A stretch of 64,000 bases of DNA. It comes from Linepithema humile (Eukaryota; Arthropoda; Insecta; Hymenoptera; Formicidae). Position numbers and translations under genes: made by a program. The notes under the pieces are model-generated. The model did not search any database. It was not told the DNA's origin and saw only the letters and a list, made by a program, of their open reading frames with translations. The stretch is taken from assembly GCF_040581485.1 (NCBI RefSeq), contig NC_090134.1:11895501-11959500 (forward strand), read 5' to 3'. Within the stretch, counting starts at the first letter, position 1, and the number at the start of each line of letters is the position of its first letter. This document shows positions 22,712-35,005 of this stretch, one piece after another.

Positions 22712-23617
22712 CACATGAGGCTTGAAAGTTACAGCATTTTGACATAAAATACAAAATATCTTGTAAAACATTCAATTTTCGGGAATCTTATCTTAATACT
22801 TTTATGCATAAAATAATGAGACGAATCAATTGGTATAAAGAAAACACATAGTTGCTTTCAAGAAAAAATATGTAATTTGCAACATGCAACTACTTTTTTT
22901 TAAAACCAATGTGTTTTCTTTATACCAATTTATTTGTTTCATTATTTTGTGCATAAAAGTATTAAGGTAACATTCTCAAAAACTGAATGTTTTACAAGAT
23001 ATTTTATATTTTATGTCAAAATACTATATTTTACAAGTCTCATAACTCGAAAAGTAATAAAAATTAAAATTATTATAGTAAAGTCGTAAAAAAAAATTAT
23101 TATATTATAAATTGGAGAGTTTGAATTTTGAAGTGAAAGAGTTCATGTATTGATTTTTAATAAAAAAGTAATATTTTTATATATGAAGTTTAAATTCATT
23201 GCACTTATCTGCCATATTAAAAAATTGAATGGATTTCGTCGTATCTATGATTTTTTGGAGGGTAGTAGTTTAATCATTCTAGAGATAAATTTAAAAAAAA
23301 TATAGAAATAATTTTACGTTTAGATGATAAAGCTTCTCAAATAATAACTTAATAAAAAATAACTTCATTATAGTGTTTTGAAAAGCTCTTGACACCAGCT
23401 ATTAGATTTTGGAATAAAAAATAGGGTGTTCTATTTAAAAAAACAAAGTTGACTTTCATATGACCTTGGCAAGTATACCCTAGGTTAAACCAATGTCATC
23501 ATCGGATGTCTCCCTCCAAACATAACTTTTGTCTGAAACATTTTTTGCTAAAACCAATTTCTACAAAGTTATTAAGGGCGGGACATTAAAATGGGACACC
23601 CTGTATATTATACACAT
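22712..23617. repeat. Diverged mariner-type MITE in two pieces
   Basis: 22712-23065 matches the interior of the MITE at 6350-7243 (ATTTTGACATAAAATACAAA, GAGACGAATCAATTG). After about 280 unrelated bases, 23345-23617 continues it and ends GGGACACCCTGTATA, a common mariner-type terminus. Confidence 0.55.
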
Positions 23618-24005
23618 GCATATAAATAGTATATAAATAGATGTAAATGTAAGAATTTTATAACCTCGGACTGCTTTTCCTTTTGAAATCAAATTTTTTC
23701 GAGGCACGTGTATAATAAACTTGCTGGCACATATTAATGATATAATATTATATGGCGACGAGCTTAACCAAGTCGCTAAGTCGTATTTATTACTTTCTCG
23801 TTTAATCAATTAATTAATTACTCGTCTAAAGTAAGTCGTTTTCACGAAACTATATCACTGACGTGGTTTGCACAATGGTCCACGTTACATACTAAAGTGA
23901 ACTTTGGAGAAGTGGGGATGGGTTTTTTCCACTGTGGTGAGGATTAAGGAGGCAACTGGGGAGGGCTGGGGAGGGAGATTAAATTTTTATGTGAGCCATT
24001 GGAAT

Positions 24006-24450
24006 ATACAGGGTGTATAAAAATGGTGGAAACTCCAGAATATCTCAAAAAATATAATTTTTGTAAAAAAATGTTTCAAATAAAAGTTATAGGGTTTAAA
24101 AAGATCTATTTACCGATCTTATCAGTTTGATCTTTGGTGAAGGCGTTTCGAAGATTTAAAGATCATTTTCACTTTTTCAAATGGAACCACTCTAATTTTT
24201 TTATATAAATCGATTTCTCGCAATATTCGGCGTAAAAAGTTACAGAGGTAAGATGGCCAAAAATTGAATAGTTCACGAGATATTTTATACTGTAATTTGA
24301 TATAATTTTACATAAACTATGAAATATCTCGTTAAATATTCATTTTTCAATTATCTTACCACAACACTTTTATGCACAAAATAATGAGAGGAATCAATTA
24401 GTGTAGAAAAAATATTTCGTGATTATTCCCACCTTTTTTATACGTTTTGT
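24006..24450. repeat. Mariner-type MITE
   Basis: It starts ACAGGGTGTATAAAAATGG and ends in a degraded complement (CCACCTTTTTTATACG). The interior matches the spacer of the hAT foldback (10120-10490), including TTTTTTTATATAAATCGATTTCTC. Confidence 0.55.
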
Positions 24451-24589
24451 ATGCTATATTCTATCAGATCTTTTATATTCTAATGGTATACTTCAATCAC
24501 AGATAATAATTACTGATTGCCCACACAATTGTTTTGTCAGTGTGCTAAATGCGCCCAACTAAAATAATCGCTTACAAAAAGCGCTCTGT

Positions 24590-24624
24590 ACATACATACA
24601 TACATACATGCATACATACACAGT
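24590..24624. repeat. (ACAT)n microsatellite
   Basis: A short run of ACAT units with one GCAT interruption. Confidence 0.85.
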
Positions 24625-25081
24625 TCTTGTGTACCTGGCCAATGTTTATAAACAGAGCACATATGAGCACATACATTTTAGTTTCAAGAACACGCTGCTT
24701 AGAAGAATACCTCGAAACATGAATCGTAAGTAATAAGTTAAATTATTATGCTCTTGAATTATATTTGTGAATTATTATTCATAAATTGAATAAAATTTTT
24801 CGATTTTTAAATATAATAATATGAAAAATAGCACAAAAGCTATGACTAGAATTATGTGTTAATGTTTCTTATATTTACAAAATTGTCTTTAAGGATATAA
24901 ACGGTTTAATCGATTATTCGTCCAATATATATTACATTAAAAGAATCAATAATTTTAACATTGGAAATACATAAAATCAAAAGTTTTAATTATAAAACAT
25001 TCAATGTCCATTTTTTTTAAAAGCTATGTCACTTGAGAAACTTTAAACATAAAAATAGAGCAAAATTAACAGTTATTGGAG

Positions 25082-25820
25082 TGTTATGTCCTGATAAGAC
25101 TCCACGATTCTTTTCTTTCTCGCGAATCTATATTTTATTAGAAACGAAACCGTATCTGGCAAACACGGGAAGTGATAAATTTTAAACTGTTTAAATAATG
25201 TCGACATAGTCTAACGAAGCTTCTTTCACACTACTTTCGATAAACAAATCAAAAATTCATTTAACTCACAGAAGCGATATTTAAATCTAAACTTTTGACA
25301 GAACTGACGTCATAAATTGAATGCTAAATGATCACAAGTTAAACTTCCTGCAGCGCTAAACGCTAAAACCAAGCAAATCATCAGCTCCGCCAAAAGAATT
25401 TTTCACATAAACATAAATAATGCCAATCATAAGAGTCGACACCGGTTAAGTGTTTGTCAGATCAGATATTTCGCACTGCAAATGCGTGGGTAATTATAAA
25501 TTTGTCAATCAAATTACACTGCGTAAGGACTAAGAAACCACCCTACCCCATACTCACGTACCACCAATAGAATGCATAGATTCTTCTAAATGTAAGCAAT
25601 CTATGCCCCACCGAGATCAGAAGAACCAATTAATTTTTTCATGAGATCAACGTCCGAAATTATTAAGTAGGGACGTAAAAGAGAGGGGTAACAATTATAA
25701 AAAAGTCGTGACAGCCCTTTCCGACAGAGAGTATATTCCGAAATAACACATCAAAAAGTCTTAGAACCTGCAGTCAGAACTCAGTTCGCGACAATCCCAA
25801 AAACCAAAGTTAAAGTGAAC
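25082..25820 (+). other. LTR-like 5' portion ahead of the TTAA element
   Basis: It begins TGTTATGTCC. It carries a TATA-like TTATAAAAAA near 25697-25706, and an AATAAA-containing continuation lies on the other side of the TTAA element (29463-29468). The TTAA element may therefore sit inside a solo LTR spanning 25082 to beyond 29460. The LTR 3' end and TSD were not found. No coding region is seen. Confidence 0.3.
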
Positions 25821-26717
25821 TTAAGAGGATGCTGAAGTGACGGGCGAACTCCGACGCGAAAGCGCCATCATTTCGATGGTACTAAAAATGAAATGACATT
25901 ATCGGCGCAGCCTACGGACCTATGCCGCGTAGATCCGTGTGTACGCATTTGTTTGTAGTGGTGACTCACTACACTGACGTGTGGTCTGTGTACGTGTGTC
26001 ATCGGAAGTTTGTAAACAAACGATGCTTGCGCTTGTTTCCTCGACTGAAATTTCGTTGCAAGGCTGCAATATAATGTCCGAGAAAACATAAGCGTATACA
26101 AGGTGTCAAATAAATACAAACTAAATATGACAAAATAATAAATGAAAAATATACATATAATACTATATATATCACTGAAGAAAAATGTCATATACTTTTC
26201 TTATTTTTATCCTTATGTAGTAAATACTAAATAACTAATTAATCAATTAATTAATATATACATATACACATATATTCAATAAATAGTTATCTTTATTTTG
26301 TATTTTATATGATAATGACTGAAATAATGGAAGTATATATCATTTCAGTTATATAAAATACAAAATAAAGATAACTATATTCAATATGTATATGTATGTA
26401 TGCAATAATTAATTAACTTATATATTTATTTTGTATTAATTACATAAGAATAAATTTAGGAAAAGCATATAACATATTTTTCCAATTAGATATATAGTAT
26501 TATACATACATTTTTCAAATAAAATATTTTATCATATCTAACTTATATCTATTAGACACCTTGTATAAGTCTATTTTGTCTCGTATGTACATCATTCAGC
26601 CATACGCTAGAATTTTAATTGCGAGAAAAAAGGTTAAATGACCTTATAAATTATCTGATAAAATATAAACAGACCACACGTGCAGTAAATTGCTAACTAA
26701 AATAAATACGTATTTCT

Positions 26718-27770
26718 TCAAATCTGTCAGCTGACGTTAGATCGCCTATGACAATATTTCTTAAAATCTGCCAGTTCACGAATAAATCGTCTTTGGCTCT
26801 CTTTTTTCTAAACGGTCAGCTGACGTTAGATCGCCTCTGACAATATTTATTAAAAATTGTTAGCTGACGTTAGATCATTTCTGACAATATTTCTTACAAT
26901 TTGCCAGTCCACGAATAAATCGCCTTTAGCTCTCTTTTTTCTAAACGGTCAGCTGACGTTAGATCGCCTCTGGCTATATTTATTAAAAATTGTCAGCTCA
27001 CGATAGATCGCCTCTGACAATATTTCTTACAATTTGCCAGTTCACGAATAAATCACCTTTAGCTTTTTTTCTTCTAAACTGTCAGCTGACGTTAGATCGC
27101 CTCTGACTATATTTATTTAAAATTGTCAGCTCACAATAGATCGCCTCTGACTATATTTCTTACAATTTGCCAGTTCACGAATAAATCGCCTTTAGCTGTC
27201 TTTTTTCTAAACGGTCAGCTGACGTTAGATCGCCTCTGACTATATTTATTAAAAATTGTTAGCTGACGTTAGATCGCCTCTGGCTTGTCTTATTCTATAT
27301 TGCCAGTCTACAAGAAAGCCGCCTCTGGCTTGAAGACAAGAATAAGAATTTTCTAATGCCAGTCCACGAGAAAACCGCCTCTGGCTTGAAGACAAGAATA
27401 AGAATTTTCTAATGCCAGTCCACGAGAAAACCGCCTCTGGCTTGAAGACAAGAATAAGAATTTTCTAATGCCAGTCCACGAGAAAACCGCCTCTGGCTTG
27501 TCTTATTCTATATTGCCAGTCCACGAGAAAACCGCTTCTGGCTTGTCTTATTCTATATTGCCAGTCCACGAGGAAATCGCCTCTGGCTTGAAGACAAGAA
27601 TAAGAATTTTCTAATGCCAGTCCACGAGAAAACCGCCTCTGGCTTGTCTTATTCTATATTGCCAGTCCACGAGAAAACCGCCTCTGGCTTGAAGACAAGA
27701 ATAAGAATTTTCTAATGCCAGTCCACGAGAAAACCGCTTCTGGCTTGTCTTATTCTTTATTGTAAGATAC
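26718..27770 (+). repeat. Composite minisatellite of copy A
   Basis: The first block (26718-27290) alternates CAGCTGACGTTAGATCGCCTCTGAC and CAGTTCACGAATAAATCGCC units with AT-rich linkers. The second block (27290-27770) repeats a 28-bp GCCAGTCCACGAGAAAACCG...CTGGC unit, separated either by a 28-bp linker (TTGAAGACAAG...) or by a 17-bp linker (TTGTCTTATTC...). The core unit starts and ends with complementary GCCAG and CTGGC. Confidence 0.85.
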
Positions 27771-27779
27771 TTTTATTAC

Positions 27780-28870
27780 GTCATATGCTCTATGTATATA
27801 TATAATGTATATTATATGCTCCATATTATCTATATTCATATCAAAATATCTTTCTAAGAAATTGACATCATTTTGTATACTTTTTTTTACAATAAATGTA
27901 TGATATATGCCATATTTTTTATTTCTAAAGCATGAAATATAAAGATATTTTTATTTTTTTGTGTCTATTATTTGTAAAATAATCTTGATAAAAGAAACAA
28001 CATTAATTTTGCGACTTGCAATAATCTGTTTTATTATATGCTTCTTTTAAATACTTACAATTAGCCTTATTTTATGTGATTAACTTGGTATTTAAAATAC
28101 GTATCAAAATCGAAAATGTATTTCTATTACAGTAGAAAAGAAACATTCTTGTCTTACAACAGAAAGAAATGGCAAAATATAATATTGTCTAAAGTACAGT
28201 CCAATAAAAACTGTTAAAATTGAACATTTTATAAAACCACTGTGATTCATGAAAAATCAGAACTATTATTTCAAAAATATAGACATATTTCGACTGTGTG
28301 TTTTAAACTGCACTACACATTAAAAATTCACAGAATAAATTTATTTCTGCAAAGTTGTGTATAATGTCAGTGGAAAAGTGATTTATTTGTTATTACATAT
28401 ACATGATATTTTACCATTTTTCTCTGGTGTAAGACTACAATGTTTTTTTTTACTGAACTAGAAATTAATTTTATATTTTGATGTGTATTTTAGATACCAA
28501 GGTAAACGCATAAAATAAGGCTAATTGTAAATATTTAAAAGAAGTATATATTGAAACAAATTATTGCAAGTCACAAAATTAATGTTTTTTTTTATCAAGA
28601 TTTTTTTACAAATGATACATACAAGAAACTAAAAATACCTTTATATTTCATGCTTTATAAATAAGTTATATGACATATACATTTATTATATAATATACAA
28701 AATAATATTAACTTTTTACATAGATACTTTGATGTGAATATACATAATATGGAGCACATAATATATATAATATAAACACATGAAGCACATGAATAAAAGT
28801 ATTTTACAGAAATTAGAATATGAACGTATGTAACTAAATAATATAAATATTTGCAAAAATGTTGCAAAAT
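27780..28870. repeat. Palindromic MITE, copy 2
   Basis: A long foldback. ATACTTTTATT...ATATGCTCCATATTAT on the left is mirrored on the right (to about 28870), with the AATACTTACAATTAGCC core at 28050-28534. The same unit in inverse is at 31780-32890, and a core-only copy is at 388-917. Confidence 0.75.
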
Positions 28871-29455
28871 TTATGTATAATACATACACTTTTTTATCCT
28901 TCAGAGTGCCTTCAACCCATTTTTTTCAGCCGGGTTTTGTAGCACATAACACAAACACACACACACACGCACAACTAACACACATAACTAACCTAAAAGA
29001 TTCTGTATATGACAGATAGCACTGAGAACTGTATAGCGCCTCTATCCCAAAATCGCGGAACTAATCTATAGCTCTTTTCTACCATTTTCTTCTATATTGC
29101 ACGCATGCTTTGCATAAATCTGGAAAAGTATGGCATTTTGAAAATAAGTCTCTAAGCTCTATTTTTTTGGTTTTCCATTAAAGTTTCATACGCTCTTCTT
29201 CGGCACACACTCTTGTTTTGCAGATTGAAGCAGTATAATTTTGATATAAAAGATATAATTCTTTGAGGTGACATTGTCGATAAATTTTCAAAAATTTTTT
29301 TTATTTTTTGGTTTAAATTTCACTATCCACCGAAAGATTAGCATGTGCACTTTACTTACACCAAAGGATTTGTAATTCTATCAAAGCAATAAAAAATGCC
29401 ATACTTTCCAGAAAATTAGAAGTTTGGTCGGTAACAATATGACTTCAGCATCCTC
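28871..29455. other. Right end of copy A, non-coding
   Basis: It contains an (AC)n run near 28955-28972, then AT-rich DNA up to the right TIR. No reading frame of interest. The stretch from about 28976 on has no counterpart in copy B, where a LINE 3' end lies instead. Confidence 0.6.
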
Positions 29456-29459
29456 TTAA

Positions 29460-29724
29460 AGTGAATAAAACAACTGTGCCGGTTAACGTCCAAAGAACAA
29501 CGAGTGAGGGAAGCCGCCGATCTCGCTTCCGGAGACAGAGGCCCCCCTCTCAGCCTAATCCAGCATTACTACATATTGAACTCTAGAGACTTGCAACAAT
29601 CTACAAGTAGTAAGTCCCTCTATTTAAATTTTTTTCTATGATTGATTACATCTCCTCCCTCCGGTTTCCCCTCGAGTTAAACAACCAGATTCAGGTTGGT
29701 TTTCTTTCTTTTATTTATAGTGAA
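29460..29724. other. Short stretch between copy A and the solo LTR
   Basis: An AATAAA word at 29463-29468 and a GC-rich patch are seen, but no gene. It may be the 3' part of the LTR-like sequence starting at 25082. Confidence 0.35.
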
Positions 29725-30606
29725 TGTTGCGGCTCACCGCCACACAGCTGTACTGAAGCGGCATAATACGCCGCGGCGCCGCTACGCGCCGCAGGCCTTC
29801 TACCAGTTATAAGCTTGCGGACCCACCGCCAGGTGGCGCAGGCGGTGAAGAGCTTTCTCGCGATCAAGCTTCGATCGACGAGATATAAAAGAGCTGCTCC
29901 GCAGATCTTTACTCACTCACTCGCTTCAAGGCGAGCTCTCACTAAGGGCCCTTGAACGGAGTCACAGCTCTGCTTCGAAGAGCGCAACCAGCAAGTCTTC
30001 TCGACTTTTTACAGTGCCTGGGAAGGCACGGAAGCGAAAGACTCAGTCTCAGATCTGACCGCACACCTCACGTAGGATGTACATCTACGGTCAGCTAACG
30101 CACCAGCATCGCCGTCGCCACCACAGACTCTACAGCGGAAAATAATTTCCTTAGAGTTCTGTGCCCGGTTGACTCGGCCCCCAAGTGACACTCACGTTCC
30201 GGGGGACATCCGAATGCGAAGGCCTCTCCCGCCTCGGCTCGCAGACTCACTTGCGACTCACATCGAGAGCCGGACGGTCGCAGCGCATGGCACAACGGAG
30301 ACATACTCCACCGCAACGCAAACCTCGCCGCCGGGATGCAACACGCACCCTCGTATGAATCGTCCTGTTAAGGACCCGATTCCAACCACGCAGACGCGGC
30401 CGGTAATATCTTACCGCGCCCGTCACCTTTCATTCGAAACTCGCGGCCTTACACTCTGCCGCGAATGCGCCGCTGGCGCACTCAAGTTACACACACACTT
30501 GTACATACATACTTCTCTCTGACAAAGAAATAAACACATTTCTACACCATTGACTCTCTCTCACTTCTCACCAGTCGAACACAATCCATTAGGCCATACG
30601 CCTATA
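29725..30606 (+). mobile_element. Solo LTR, copy 2
   Basis: This 882-bp sequence starts TGTTGCGGC and ends ACGCCTATA, with a 5-bp TSD GTGAA at 29720-29724 and 30607-30611. The TATA box GATATAAAAG at about 29890 lies some 30 bp ahead of a conserved CACTCACTCGC block, and AATAAA is near 30529. Its alignment with copy 1 proves both copies' ends and the insertion in copy 1. It ends in TA and not CA, in both copies. The GC-rich frames inside it are not genes. Confidence 0.8.
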
Positions 30607-30611
30607 GTGAA

Positions 30612-30825
30612 CAATTCGAGTTTTAATTCTAATGCCATCTGCCGTTCACGTCAAAGTCGATCTCGAGTGGTGCAAATAATAAGAAGCTTATTATGCCTAA
30701 CGTCGCTTTCGTCACCGCACCTTAGATTTAGAGTCGATCGCCTCCGTCGCGCCGTGCGTTACACTACTACACTACGCCCACGCACACGCACGCTACCGAG
30801 ATAACTCACAAACAGAGATGACATA
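30612..30825. other. Unassigned stretch between solo LTR and LINE
   Basis: GC-richer than average, with no recognisable gene or repeat boundary. Confidence 0.4.
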
Positions 30826-31668
30826 CAGTCTCCTCTTATCCAAGCGGAGATTGTGGCTATCCTAAGCTGTGCTCAGACCGTGCGGAGTAGGGTAGAAGCG
30901 GGAGAGCACATCAGAATTTGTACGGACAGCCAGGCAGCCATCAAGGCGCTGGGGGCTCCAAAAATAACGTCGCGGTTGGTTCAGGAGTGCAGAGGCGTTC
31001 TGAACGAACTGGCAAAAGAGAGAGAAGTCACCGTTACCTGGGTGCCGGGTCACTCGGGCATCCAGGGTAATGAATGTGCGGACCAGCTGGCAAAAGCGGG
31101 TTCAGAAATAACGATGGTAGGACCAGGGCCGGCCCTGGGAATCCCCTTTTGTTTAGGAAAGGGGAGGATCAAAGAATGTCTCCGCAGAGAACATCTAAGA
31201 CACTGGAGAGTGGAATCTGAGTCCAAATGCAGACAGGCTAGAGCTCTGATGGGAGATACTCCTAATAGGGAACTGACTTGGAGCATAAGGGCTCTGAGTA
31301 GGAGAGATGTCAGGACAGCGGTACACATACTGACGGGTCATGGCACCTTAAACTACCACATGTACAAGCTTGGGCTTGTAGCGATACATCCAAGTGCAGG
31401 GCATGTGGAGACGACGAGGAAACAAGCCTTCATGTGCTCAGCGACTGTCCTGCACAGGCAGGGTTGAGACACAAGATGCTGGGCTCAGCACTACTTGGGC
31501 CCGAGCAGATCAGGAAGCTGCCGGTGAGGGATCTGATTCTCTTTTGAAGAAAAACAGGTCTCTCATGAGTAAGTTTATGAGGGGAGGCACAATGGACAAT
31601 GTCTGGGTGCCGCGGGCGGTGCTTCGAAAGAGGAACGCCCCCCCGTTATAATATTATTATTATTATTA
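30826..31668 (+). pseudogene. 3' end of a non-LTR retrotransposon (RNase H domain)
   Basis: This is the C-terminal part of the ORF2 polyprotein of a LINE. The ribonuclease H domain is visible: QAEIVAILSC carrying the catalytic Glu, CTDSQAAIKAL with an Asp, and VTWVPGHSGIQGNECADQLA with the HSG and final Asp. A C-terminal CCHC-like motif (CRACGDDEETSLHVLSDC) appears in another frame after a one-base shift near 31380. The frame ends with TGA at 31545-31547. A short 3' UTR leads to a (TTA)n tail at about 31650-31668, the hallmark of target-primed insertion in several insect LINE clades such as R1 and Jockey. It is 5'-truncated, with no reverse transcriptase left. Confidence 0.8.
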
Positions 31669-31779
31669 TGTGTGTGTAGTTGTGCGTGTGAGTGTGTGTT
31701 TGTGTTATGTGCTACGAAACCCGGCTGAAAAAAATGGGTTGAAGGCACTCTGAAGGATAAAAAAGTGTATGTATTATAC

Positions 31780-32890
31780 ATAAATTTTGCAACATTCTTG
31801 CAAACATTTATATTATTTAGTTACATGCATTCATATTCTAATTTCTGTAAAATACTTTTATTCATGTGCTTTATGTGTATATATTATGTATATTATGTGC
31901 TTCATATTATGTATATTCACATCAAAGTATCTATGTAAAAAGTTAATATCATTTTGTATATTATATAATAAATGTATATGTCATATAACTTATTTATAAA
32001 GCATGAAATATAAAGGTATTTTTAGTTTCTTGTATGTATCATTTGTAAAAAAATCTTGATAAAAAAAAACATTAATTTTGTGACTTGCAATAATTTGTTT
32101 CAATATATACTTCTTTTAAATATTTACAATTAGCCTTATTTTATGCGTTTACCTTGGTATCTAAAATACACATCAAAATATAAAATTAATTTCTAGTTCA
32201 GTAAAAAAAAACATTGTAGTCTTACACCAGAGAAAAATGGTAAAATATCATGTATATGTAATAACAAATAAATCACTTTTCCACTGACATTATACACAAC
32301 TTTGCAGAAATAAATTTATTCTGTGAATTTTTAATGTGTAGTGCAGTTTAAAACACACAGTCGAAATATGTCTATATTTTTGAAATAATAGTTCTGATTT
32401 TTCATGAATCACAGTGGTTTTATAAAATGTTCAATTTTAACAGTTTTTATTGGACTGTACTTTAGACAATAGTATATTTTGCCATTTCTTTCTGTTGTAA
32501 GACAAGAATGTTTCTTTTCTACTGTAATAGAAATACATTTTCGATTTTGATACGTATTTTAAATACCAAGTTAATCACATAAAATAAGGCTAATTGTAAG
32601 TATTTAAAAGAAGCATATAATAAAACAGATTATTACAAGTCGTAAAATTAATGTTGTTTCTTTTATCAAAATTTTTTTACAAATGATAGACACAAAAAAA
32701 TAAAAATATCTTTATATTTCATGCTTTAGAAATAAAAAATATGGCATATATCATATATCATATATTGTAAAAAGAGTATACAAAATGATGTCAATTTCTT
32801 AGAAAGATATTTTGATATGAATATAGATAATATGGAGCATATAATATACATTATATATATACATAGAGCATATGACGTAATAAAAGTATC
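31780..32890. repeat. Palindromic MITE, copy 3
   Basis: A mirror image of 27780-28870 inside copy B, with its core at 32120-32604. Confidence 0.75.
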
Positions 32891-32899
32891 TTACAATAA

Positions 32900-33925
32900 A
32901 GAATAAGACAAGCCAGAGGCGGTTTCTCGTGGACTGGCAATATAGAATAAGACAAGCCAGAGGCGGTTTCCTCGTGGACTGGCAATATAGAATAAGACAA
33001 GCCAGAGGCGGTTTTCTCGTGGACTGGCATTAGAAAATTCTTATTCTTGTCTTCAAGCCAGAGGCGGTTTCCTCGTGGACTGGCAATATAGAATAAGACA
33101 AGCCAGAGGCGGTTTTCTCGTGGACTGGCATTAGAAAATTCTAATTCTTGTCTTCAAGCCAGAGGCGGTTTCCTCGTGGACTGGCAATATAGAATAAGAC
33201 AAGCCAGAGGCGGTTTTCTCGTGGACTGGCATTAGAAAATTCTTATTCTTGTCTTCAAGCCAGAGGCGGCTTTCTCGTGGACTGGCAATATAGAATAAAA
33301 CAAGGCAGAGGCGATCTAACGTCAGCTAATAATTTTTAATAAATATAGTCAGAGGCGATTTAACGTCAGCTGACCGTTTAGAAAAAAGAGAGCTAAAGGC
33401 GATTAATTCGTGAACTGACAAATTGTAAGAAATATTGTCAGAGGCGATCTATCGTGAGCTGACAATTTTTAATAAATATAGCCAGAGGCGATCTAACGTC
33501 AGCTGACAGTTTAGAAAAAAGAGAGCTAAAGGCGATTTATTCGTGAACTGGCAAATTGTAAGAAATATTGTCAGAGGCGATCTAACGTCAGCTGACCGTT
33601 TAGAAAAAAGACAGTTAAAGGCGATTTATTCGTGAACTGGCAAATTGTAAGAAATATTGTCAGAGGCGATCTATCGTGAGCTGACAATTTTTAATAAATA
33701 TAGTCAGAGGCGATCTAACGTCAGCTGACAGTTTAGAAAAAAAAGAGCTAAAGGCGATTTATTCGTGAACTGGCAAATTGTAAGAAATATTGTCAGAGGC
33801 GATCTAACGTCAGCTGACCGTTTAGAAAAAAGACAGCCAAAGACGATTTATTCGTGAACTGGCAGATTTTAAGAAATATTGTCATAGGCGATCTAACGTC
33901 AGCTGACAGATTTGAAGAAATACGT
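32900..33925 (-). repeat. Composite minisatellite of copy B
   Basis: The inverse of the array at 26718-27770, with the same two unit types and both linker types. The number and order of units differ between the two arrays, showing that they have changed independently since duplication. Confidence 0.85.
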
Positions 33926-34279
33926 ATTTATTTTAGTTAGCAATTTACTGCACGTGTGGTCTGTTTATATTTTATCAGATAATTTATAAGGTCATTTAAC
34001 CTTCCCTGATAGCCAAGCATGTTTTGCAAAATCATGCAACTTAATGCTGAGCATGAATTTTCGACTAGTTGCTGTATATTTGCTAAAAACGTAATGCATA
34101 GTCATATGTATTCAACAACACGAGGGCAGATTTGAAACATTTCGTGTCAGCAGATTCAGAGCAAACGGAGAGCAACTGTTGCTCATTTTGTTGCCAACAA
34201 AATGACTTCTATTCATGAAAAACATTTTGCTTTGTCATTCATTTTCGACAACATAAGAGCAACATGACGGTGATAGAAA

Positions 34280-35005
34280 AAGATAATGATGTCTGTGCTT
34301 TTGTCGTATATTTGTTAAAAACTATTTAAATATATTAAATTGTTAAAAACTGTTTAAATATGTTAATTGCGTCTTGCAACCATTATTATTATTATTATTT
34401 TGTTAATTTTGTAAATGTATATTCTAGAGTGAACGCATAATGTGGAGCAAGTATGGCACAACGACGTATAACTTATTCCTTTCCTCGTCTTCTACTATTA
34501 TATGTATTGCTGTCTTACTTGTATGTTTCACATTTCTGCCACTAGGAGATGAAGGCGCTACAGATCTTTATTATTAGTACACCAACTAGCAATCCATAGT
34601 CCACGATTATATATAACGGTCAAAGGTGTGGCACGTGGCACGCATTGGCACGCATTAGCACGAGATTGCTTTTACCAATATTTTATTAACATTCAAAAGT
34701 GATAGTTTTGAATATACATCTTTGAATATATATCTACGTCAACTATACGTTGCGTTATCAATAAGTACGGCCGTACAGGTATTTGGATTTTTAATTGAAT
34801 ATAAATTCCTGCAAGTAAGGTTATGTAAAATTGATATCATATTGTACAATATTTTATCGAAATTTTCCATTATACGCTCCTGTGTAAATATTCTTATCAA
34901 TATTATTGTAATATTATAATTCTCTATTATTAAAATATATACACTAATCAGATATAATATTGTAGAATTTATATATATTAGTCGGACATTAACATATCTT
35001 TAAAT
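34280..35005. other. 5' region of element 2
   Basis: AT-rich DNA with a short (ATT)n run at about 34383-34398. Just upstream of the transposase are a TATA-like TTATATATAA near 34608 and GGCACG repeats at 34630-34665. No coding region is seen; it probably holds the promoter. Confidence 0.35.

Larger units (their letters stand above)
22553..25120. repeat. Inverted pair of LTR-like starts
   Basis: AAGAATCGTGGAGTCT...GTAACAC near 22560-22592 is repeated in inverse at 25082-25120. Since both begin TGT(G)TTA(T/C)GTC reading outward, they look like the first bases of two related LTRs on opposite strands and not like the TIRs of one element. Confidence 0.4.
25825..29455. mobile_element. TTAA-flanked non-autonomous element, copy A
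   Basis: TTAA stands on both sides (25821-25824, 29456-29459). The ends are inverted: GAGGATGCTGAAGT on the left and ACTTCAGCATCCTC on the right. TTAA-specific insertion is known for piggyBac-type and Kolobok elements; which applies cannot be decided without a transposase. The contents are a unique left arm, a two-type minisatellite (26718-27770), a palindromic MITE (27780-28870) and a 480-bp right part. A mirror copy lies at 31669-42844. The 107-codon frame in its left arm has a mirror in copy B and is not a recognised gene. Confidence 0.7.

Noticed and set aside
27290..27770. CRISPR-like pattern of 28-bp repeats with complementary ends and regular spacers
   Set aside because: Only two linker sequences alternate, the unit is not constant, the context is a eukaryotic transposon and no cas genes exist. 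It is a minisatellite.
30169..30522. 117-codon frame in GC-rich DNA
   Set aside because: Lies wholly inside the solo LTR and is not conserved in frame in copy 1 (4215-4554).
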